NCBI GenBank assembly: GCA_030668755.1
Contig: DAOVEW010000010.1
Location: forward strand, 1-10,959
Reading direction: 5' to 3'
Origin: Bacillota bacterium
GTDB taxonomy: Bacteria > Armatimonadota > Hebobacteria > Hebobacterales > Hebobacteraceae
DNA: 10,959 bases
Shown here: one piece after another, positions 6,764-10,959 of the stretch
How the letters are laid out: every line of letters starts with the position of its first letter
Position numbering within the stretch: the first letter of the stretch is position 1
Position numbers and translations under genes: made by a program
Notes under the pieces: generated by a model
What the model saw: only the letters and a program-made list of their open reading frames with translations
The model's database searches: none
Told to the model about the DNA's origin: nothing

Positions 6764-7813
6764 CTAGTCTTCTGCGAGGTCAGAGATAGTCTCGTAGTAG
6801 GCCACGGCCTCGCGGATCAGCTCGGGAATGGGAAGGTCGTAGGGGCACTTCGCGATGCACTCGCCGCACTCGGTGCACTGCTGTGCGCTGGCGATGATCT
6901 CTCGCGTGCCCCACTGGCGAAACCGCTGCGGGCCCACGCGCTGGATGATGGACCGCCCCATGAGCAGCGCGCCTATGCGAACTCCGTTCGGACAAGGTTC
7001 ACAGTACCGACAGCGCCGACACGTGCGGTGGTCGAGCTCCGACTTCATCCGCTCGCACTCGGCCCGCTCCGCCGCGGTGAGCGCAAGACCGCCCCGCGCA
7101 ACAGCGGCGTTCTGCTCGACCTCCTGAATCCTCGACATGCCCGGTATGGGCACCGTGTTGGGCTGGTTCAGGCACCACTTGATGGCCAGTGGCGCGTTGC
7201 TGAAGTTGCCGCCACCGACGGGCTTCATGGCGATGAGGCCGATGTCTCGCTCTACACAGAGCGGGACCAGGTCTTCCAGGATGTTGCTCTCGACGACATT
7301 GAAGGGCACCTGCACGGTCTCGAATTCGTCGCGCTGCTCCAATGCCTCGATCAGGACCGATGGCCGGTGGCCGGTGATTCCGATGTGACCGATCTTGCCC
7401 TCTGTTCGGGCGTGGTGCAGACCTTCCAGCGCGCCGTCGGACGCCAGTACCGTCCCCAGTTCCTCTTCGCTGTTGACTCCGTGGAGCTGGTAGAGGTCGA
7501 TCGTGTCTCGCCTGAGGTTCCTCAAAGAGATGTCCACCGCTTCGCGGATGCCGGCGGCGTCTCTGGCGTCCGACTTGGTGGCCACGACACAGCGGCGGCC
7601 CTCGAGAGCGGCGCCCATCCGCTCCTCGGAGGTGCGGTAGCTGCGGGCGGTGTCGAAGAAGCTTATGCCGACGTCGTGGGCGTGACGGACAGCGGCGATA
7701 GCGTCCTCTTCTGAGACGCCCATTATCGGGATGCCGCCGAAGCCGATAATGCTTACTGCCAGGTCAGTTTTCCCAAGGCGCCGGGTCAGCAGTGCTGTCG
7801 GCGTAGTCGCCAT
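6764..7813 (-). CDS. Aldo/keto reductase with C-terminal ferredoxin-like iron-sulfur domain
   Basis: This is a cytosolic oxidoreductase of the aldo/keto reductase superfamily, COG1453-like. The 349-residue product has a TIM-barrel domain (about 8-258) with the catalytic tetrad Asp54 and Tyr59 (FFDTARSY), Lys80 (VATK) and His111 (LYQLHG). Nucleotide-binding segments include MKPVGGG (196-202). The tail (about 262-325) holds two cysteine motifs: C265, C268, C271 and C274 followed by Pro, and CTECGEC (313-319) with C323 followed by Pro. They imply one or two [4Fe-4S] clusters, so electrons may come from or go to ferredoxin-type partners as well as NAD(P)H. The substrate is unknown. AAGGAGG (7825-7831 on the minus strand) lies 11 bases before the ATG. 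An out-of-frame ATG in between opens only an 11-codon frame. The Eis-like gene ends 196 bases upstream, so this gene may be separate or distal in that operon. Confidence 0.92.
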   Translation of the reverse strand: MATTPTALLTRRLGKTDLAVSIIGFGGIPIMGVSEEDAIAAVRHAHDVGISFFDTARSYRTSEERMGAALEGRRCVVATKSDARDAAGIREAVDISLRNLRRDTIDLYQLHGVNSEEELGTVLASDGALEGLHHARTEGKIGHIGITGHRPSVLIEALEQRDEFETVQVPFNVVESNILEDLVPLCVERDIGLIAMKPVGGGNFSNAPLAIKWCLNQPNTVPIPGMSRIQEVEQNAAVARGGLALTAAERAECERMKSELDHRTCRRCRYCEPCPNGVRIGALLMGRSIIQRVGPQRFRQWGTREIIASAQQCTECGECIAKCPYDLPIPELIREAVAYYETISDLAED

Positions 7814-7937
7814 GTGAACATGGACCTCCTTCTGGCTGGGGCTCCCCGCCCCGCAGCGCCGCAGTACGATCGCGGCCTCGGTCGGGGATCAATGCTCCTC
7901 CCGAAAGAGAGAGTCCCCTCTTAACCGCTGGGGAAAC

Positions 7938-7979
7938 ACCTCCCCCGCGCCGAATCGCGACACACTCGGGTGGGGAGGT
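7938..7979 (-). other. Inverted repeat downstream of the Eis-like gene
   Basis: ACCTCCCC (7938-7945) and GGGGAGGT (7972-7979) are perfect complements around a 26-nt loop, which contains a smaller CGCG...CGCG hairpin (7946-7959). On the minus strand it lies 30 bases after the acetyltransferase stop and is followed by GTTT, so it may act as a weak terminator. It could also be a binding site upstream of the aldo/keto reductase gene. The rest of the 7814-8009 gap shows no convincing promoter. Confidence 0.35.
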
Positions 7980-8009
7980 CGTTCTTCCCACGCGGAGGAC
8001 CGGGCCGCT

Positions 8010-9236
8010 CTAGAATCGGTCGATTCGCCCATAGTGCGAGTGCAGACAGGGGAACAGGATGTTCAGCAGCTCCAGGGCTGCTGGCTCGGCGGCGATCTCC
8101 CCGGCCTCCGCGAGATCGCTTGCGGAACGGAATCCGAGCAGCAAGGATCCCATGCCGGCAGGACTCATTTGGACCCGAGGCCCTTCCCCGGTCTCCTCGA
8201 CGGACACGTCAGTCGAGGACACTGCGAGCGCGGCGGACGCAATGTCCGATTCGAGCCGCAGTCGCGCGGGCCGGGAGAGCGCCGCCGCGCGCTGCTGCAG
8301 CTCCGGTCGGAGCGCTTCGAGCAAACCGGGGAGGTCTACTATCCGGACCATGACGCTGCTGTTGGTCGTCCACTCCCCCATCGGCGACAACCGGGTGACC
8401 AGCATATGGTCGCCGGGCAGGCTCAGCTCCAACGGGTTGCCCCCAGCAGCGCGGCAGCGCGCGGCCAGATCATCCTGGATGTCGAGCAGGGCCTCCTCGT
8501 GGCCGGGCAGGGCGCAGGCCTCGATGGTCCCGATGGCTCTGTCATGCTGCAGAGATCTTTGGATGGCGCCGTACGCGACCACCCGGCGGTCCTTGCGCGC
8601 CACTGTCCAGTTATCGCCAAGGATCCCGACCCAGAGGTTGCCCGCCGCCCACTGCGGCCAGCTCGCCCAGTAGGTCGGCGTGCGAGCCAGGCAGAGGGGA
8701 TGGCTGCCGCAAGTCCGATCGTAGATGCCCTGGAGTTCGCGGGGCGTCTGCCCGATGGGAACGTGGCTGATCTCGTACTGCCCCGTGGCGAGCGCCGGGA
8801 TGTCCTTGGCCTTCACGCAGCAGACTGGTTGCTCTACTGTCCCCCAGCCGAGGGGCTTGTAGAAGTCGCGAACGCCCGTGTGGAGCAGCGCGAAGTGCTT
8901 TCCGGAGTGCCGCATCCAGTCGAGGGCGGCCTTGAGTATGCGATGCCCGAGGCCGCGGCGGCGGAAGTCGGGATGAGTCGCGACTACGGAGACTCCGATC
9001 ATGCGCAGTTGCGCGCGGCCGATGCGGACGGGACGGTAGAAGAACCGGGCCTGTGCAGCAAGACGATCGCCCACAAACGCACCGAAGGTCCGCTGGTCAT
9101 CGCGCCAGGGATCCCGCAGGACCATCTCTTCGTGGTCGTTCCTTGGGATCTCAGGCCAGGTATCGGAGATGAGGTCCAGAGCGGCCGGGAGATCTCCGTC
9201 GTTCAGGCTGCGTACGACGATTCCCGAATCGTCCAT
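8010..9236 (-). CDS. Eis-like GNAT N-acetyltransferase with SCP2-like C-terminal domain
   Basis: This acetyl-CoA-dependent N-acetyltransferase resembles the Eis family, whose members acetylate amines of aminoglycosides, peptides or other small molecules. The 408-residue product is of typical Eis length. An N-terminal GNAT domain (about 5-145) carries the acetyl-CoA motif GVSVVATHPDFRRRGLG (81-97). A second GNAT-like region follows (about 150-290). A C-terminal SCP2-like domain (about 292-408) begins with VMVRIVDLPGLLEAL and contains SASDLAEAGEI. Tyr126 in RDFYKPLGW matches the general-acid tyrosine position of M. tuberculosis Eis, and the chain ends in Phe, whose carboxylate is the general base there. 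The substrate is unknown. The start at ATG 9236 is 8 bases after the zinc-ribbon stop and has no good ribosome site, suggesting translational coupling. The frame can be read from 9317 but would overlap the zinc-ribbon gene. Confidence 0.88.
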   Translation of the reverse strand: MDDSGIVVRSLNDGDLPAALDLISDTWPEIPRNDHEEMVLRDPWRDDQRTFGAFVGDRLAAQARFFYRPVRIGRAQLRMIGVSVVATHPDFRRRGLGHRILKAALDWMRHSGKHFALLHTGVRDFYKPLGWGTVEQPVCCVKAKDIPALATGQYEISHVPIGQTPRELQGIYDRTCGSHPLCLARTPTYWASWPQWAAGNLWVGILGDNWTVARKDRRVVAYGAIQRSLQHDRAIGTIEACALPGHEEALLDIQDDLAARCRAAGGNPLELSLPGDHMLVTRLSPMGEWTTNSSVMVRIVDLPGLLEALRPELQQRAAALSRPARLRLESDIASAALAVSSTDVSVEETGEGPRVQMSPAGMGSLLLGFRSASDLAEAGEIAAEPAALELLNILFPCLHSHYGRIDRF

Positions 9237-9244
9237 GAATCTGG

Positions 9245-9496
9245 CTAGGCGCCAGCTATGCGCTTCGCATGGCACAGCGCGTCGACTTTGGCCGACAGCC
9301 TGCCACAGTGAACGCACTGGTATCTGAGGTGCTCAATCTGGGGGTGGCACATGTGGTGCGGGTCATCGCTTTCGGCGCCGCAGTACTCGCAGACATGGCG
9401 CGGGACCGGCCGGAAGGGACGGCACAGGTGTCCCGCGGCCGTCGTGGCGGCCCCACACGTCGGACAGACTCGCAGCTCCAGCTTGCTCTCAGACAC
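9245..9496 (-). CDS. Small triple zinc-ribbon protein
   Basis: This 83-residue protein of unknown function has three tandem zinc-knuckle units with an exact 25-residue period. CxxC pairs lie at 11/14, 36/39 and 61/64, and the closing cysteines at 25, 50 and 75. In units 1 and 2 a His precedes the last Cys (H23, H48), giving C-x2-C-x8-H-x-C. Unit 3 has Ala73 there and His76 just after the last Cys. Each unit probably binds one zinc ion. The basic, Pro/His-rich linkers could contact nucleic acid or protein, but no DNA-binding helix is seen. The start is GTG, with AGAGGA (9501-9506 on the minus strand) 4 bases before it. The gene sits 27 bases after the PIG-L gene and 8 bases before the Eis-like gene, so it is the middle gene of an operon. 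Confidence 0.82.
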   Translation of the reverse strand: MSESKLELRVCPTCGAATTAAGHLCRPFRPVPRHVCEYCGAESDDPHHMCHPQIEHLRYQCVHCGRLSAKVDALCHAKRIAGA

Positions 9497-9523
9497 GGTT
9501 TCCTCTAAGCTGCTTTCGGGCCG

Positions 9524-10225
9524 TTAGGGGAGTGGGTTATTGGTGATCTGCCAAGTCCACTCGCGGGGGAATCGGAAGGCTTCCGCATACCGCACTCCGG
9601 CCTGCATTCCCCGGAATCGCGCTGTGTAGTCCATCGTCTCCGCGAGGTCGCCCCATGGAAACCTGGACGTCTGCTCGGTCAAAGACGAATGGCAGGCCAG
9701 CATCTTGCGCTTCATGTCGAAGACGGAGGTGATGTCCACGTAGTAGTGGGGGTCGAAGTGCAGCCCGCCGACAGTATCCATGTAAAAGAGGTACGGATGC
9801 TGGGGGATTGGGGGCGACTGAGTCTCGATGTTCGCCTGCCCAGCCATGTAGATACATTCCTCGACGAGCGCGCTCGTCCGCTTATGGTCTGTGTAGCAGT
9901 CGTTCGGGTCATGAGTGATTATCACTTGGGGGCAGCAGAGCCGCATGATCTCGATGAGCTGGTTCTTGATGGTGTCGTCCGTCGGAATGCGATGGTCGGG
10001 ATAGCGCAGGTGATGGATGTCGGCACCGATCAGGGCGGCGGCCTCTTTGGAATCCTGCTCGCGTATCCGCGCGGTCTCGTCCGGCGTGGCTCCTAGGGCG
10101 GCCGAGTCTCCGCTGCAGATCACAGCAATGCACGGGCTGTGCCCTTGCCGCGCATACTTGGCGAGGGTCCCGGCGCAGTACAGCTCCACGTCATCGGGGT
10201 GGGCTCCAATGGCAAGGACGTTCAC
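9524..10225 (-). CDS. PIG-L (LmbE-like) family zinc-dependent deacetylase
   Basis: This metal-dependent N-deacetylase belongs to the family of MshB, BshB and GlcNAc-PI deacetylase, which remove acetyl from N-acetylglucosamine-type groups on small molecules or glycoconjugates. From GTG 10225 the product has 233 residues, normal for the family. It opens with NVLAIGAHPDDVE (2-14), in which His9 and Asp12 are zinc ligands and Asp11 the general base. The third ligand is His114 in CYTDHKRT. RYAEAFRFPR (212-221) matches the conserved end. The start is chosen because family members begin just before the AHPDD strand; AAAGGA (10240-10245 on the minus strand) is 14 bases away, which is long. A GTG 11 codons upstream is an alternative, and the frame can be extended to 10432 without support. 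It leads a unit with the zinc-ribbon and acetyltransferase genes. The substrate is unknown. Confidence 0.9.
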   Translation of the reverse strand: MNVLAIGAHPDDVELYCAGTLAKYARQGHSPCIAVICSGDSAALGATPDETARIREQDSKEAAALIGADIHHLRYPDHRIPTDDTIKNQLIEIMRLCCPQVIITHDPNDCYTDHKRTSALVEECIYMAGQANIETQSPPIPQHPYLFYMDTVGGLHFDPHYYVDITSVFDMKRKMLACHSSLTEQTSRFPWGDLAETMDYTARFRGMQAGVRYAEAFRFPREWTWQITNNPLP

Positions 10226-10564
10226 AGCGCGAGTCCCGGTCCTTTCATGCACTCGGTACCAGAGTTCTGGCCCGTCGGAGTGCTTCCTGCCGGCACCGCT
10301 CAACGTCTGTCCCCCCGAAGAACCATATACTGCACCCGTGGCCAATCCCGCTGGCAACTGCGGTGAGGGGTCTGGTTGCATACCGAGTCTTTGGGCCGAT
10401 TCGCCGAGAGACTGTCTTGCCCGAAGCGGCACGCAGTGCCGGAGGGCGAGGATGGCGGTGGCGCCGCGTCCTCCTTACCGCTCTCGATGGAGTGGGTGGA
10501 ACAGAACCAGAATCACGTGCCAGAACATGGAGATAGGATGCCGCAGGCCCACCCAGAACGCCCC

Positions 10565-10617
10565 GCCCCCGACATAGGAGGCGGCAGACCAAGGCCATCC
10601 CTGGCTTGTCCGGGGGC
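10565..10617 (-). repeat. Composite inverted repeat after the right-edge gene
   Basis: GCCCCCG (10565-10571) pairs with CGGGGGC (10611-10617), continuing after one bulged base as ACA/TGT. Inside lies a second hairpin, CAAGGCCA (10590-10597) with TGGCTTG (10602-10608), with one bulged G and a TCCC loop. The two share a few bases, so they may be alternative folds. It stands about 50 bases downstream of the stop of the right-edge minus-strand gene. A terminator without a T-run, or a small structured RNA element, are both possible. Confidence 0.4.
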
Positions 10618-10642
10618 ACGGATTAGTTTCGGAATACTACGG

Positions 10643-10652
10643 GTTACGTAAC
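10643..10652. promoter_or_regulatory. Perfect 10-bp palindrome GTTACGTAAC
   Basis: GTTACGTAAC is fully self-complementary and lies 14 bases past the stop of the right-edge gene. It is locally AT-richer than its surroundings. It could be an operator half of a regulator binding site, but a single 10-mer can arise by chance and no gene start is close. Confidence 0.25.
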
Positions 10653-10666
10653 AGCTCTCTCTAGGC

Positions 10667-10959
10667 TTACCGTGCGCTCAGGCCGTGCAGGCCGACAGGT
10701 GTGCCGAGAGCCACGTTGAAACAACACATAAAGACCACTGTCGCGCCGTGGCAGGCTTCCTCCAGCCTGGGGCACGCGCGACCGAGGCAGACTGTGAAAT
10801 GGACGCCCCTCCCGTCGACGAAGTCATCGATCTTATTCACCTGGACGAGGACGCCATCGCTGCTGGCAGGCGCCGACAAGCCGCCGTCGGCAAGAACGAA
10901 GAGACCGACGCTCTCCCGCTCTTGCTCGAGGGCGCGCCGGTCCCGGAGCGAGAGCGATA
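10667..10959 (-). CDS. C-terminal fragment of a protein of unknown function (cut by window edge)
   Basis: The minus-strand frame is open from the right edge (first full codon at 10957) to a TAA at 10667-10669, giving 96 residues; the true start lies outside the window. The visible part begins with a charged helix (LRDRRALEQERESVGLFVLA), then alternates strand-like stretches such as GVLVQVNKIDDFVDG and GVHFTVCLGRACP, and ends with TVVFMCCFNVALG and a short tail. Five cysteines occur, with no recognised metal motif. The mix of hydrophobic strands and charged turns looks like real coding sequence, but I do not recognise the family. It runs in the same direction as the PIG-L operon, about 440 bases upstream of it. 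Confidence 0.5.
   Translation of the reverse strand, partial: SLSLRDRRALEQERESVGLFVLADGGLSAPASSDGVLVQVNKIDDFVDGRGVHFTVCLGRACPRLEEACHGATVVFMCCFNVALGTPVGLHGLSAR

Larger units (their letters stand above)
10226..10666. other. Gene-poor gap upstream of the PIG-L gene
   Basis: About 440 bases separate the right-edge gene from the PIG-L start. No tRNA, no convincing -35/-10 pair and no supported gene is visible. It holds a composite inverted repeat (10565-10617), a short palindrome (10643-10652), an isolated TATATG on the minus strand (10326-10331 region) without a properly spaced -35, and a perfect minus-strand Shine-Dalgarno TAAGGAGG (10470-10477) with no nearby start codon. A minus-strand frame ending at 10475 encodes a short hydrophobic peptide of doubtful reality. 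The promoter of the PIG-L operon should lie here but cannot be fixed by eye. Confidence 0.5.

Noticed and set aside
8034..9248. A 404-codon plus-strand frame opposite the Eis-like gene
   Set aside because: The minus strand carries clear GNAT and SCP2 motifs; the long antisense frame is an effect of high G+C.
10326..10331. TATACT on the plus strand, resembling a -10 box
   Set aside because: No -35 hexamer lies at a proper distance and there is no plus-strand gene downstream.
1..10959. tRNA, rRNA, CRISPR repeats, transposase or phage genes
   Set aside because: None of the expected conserved stems, repeat-spacer periodicity, or protein motifs were seen on either strand.

Overview
This is a GC-rich bacterial window (roughly 60-65% G+C by eye) with ten complete protein genes, one gene cut by the right edge, and several clear promoter or hairpin elements. 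I see no rRNA, tRNA, CRISPR array, insertion sequence or phage gene. The order cysE-cysS-sigH, with a sigma factor very close to SigH of spore-forming Firmicutes, resembles the conserved gltX-cysE-cysS-rlmB-yacP-sigH block of Firmicutes. The high G+C, the Tat-exported GH50-like enzyme and the mixed accessory genes would fit Armatimonadota or another deep-branching Terrabacteria lineage. The phylum is inference only.

Left part, plus strand (1-3970): a near-consensus promoter drives cysE (serine O-acetyltransferase) and cysS (cysteinyl-tRNA synthetase), which couple cysteine synthesis to cysteine charging. A hairpin follows cysS. A second near-perfect promoter then drives sigH through a leader of about 165 nt that begins with a strong stem-loop. 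After sigH come a hairpin, a G-quadruplex-like G-rich tract, and a conserved-looking protein of unknown function starting at GTG.

Middle, plus strand (4038-6697): a Tat-signal-bearing, GH50-like (beta-agarase family, clan GH-A) glycoside hydrolase is followed by a small WrbA/flavodoxin-type flavoprotein. A perfect 13-bp inverted repeat then separates them from the convergent minus-strand genes.

Right part, minus strand (10959-6764): a gene fragment enters from the right edge. After a gene-poor gap of about 440 bp with inverted repeats comes a tight three-gene unit: PIG-L (LmbE-like) deacetylase, an 83-residue three-repeat zinc-ribbon protein, and an Eis-like GNAT acetyltransferase with an SCP2-like C-terminus. 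Downstream is an aldo/keto reductase fused to a ferredoxin-like iron-sulfur tail.

No obvious new defence or mobile system is present. The most unusual items are the deacetylase/zinc-ribbon/acetyltransferase operon, the exact 25-residue periodicity of the zinc-ribbon protein, the two competing starts of the GH50-like enzyme (exported or cytosolic), and the structured leader of sigH.
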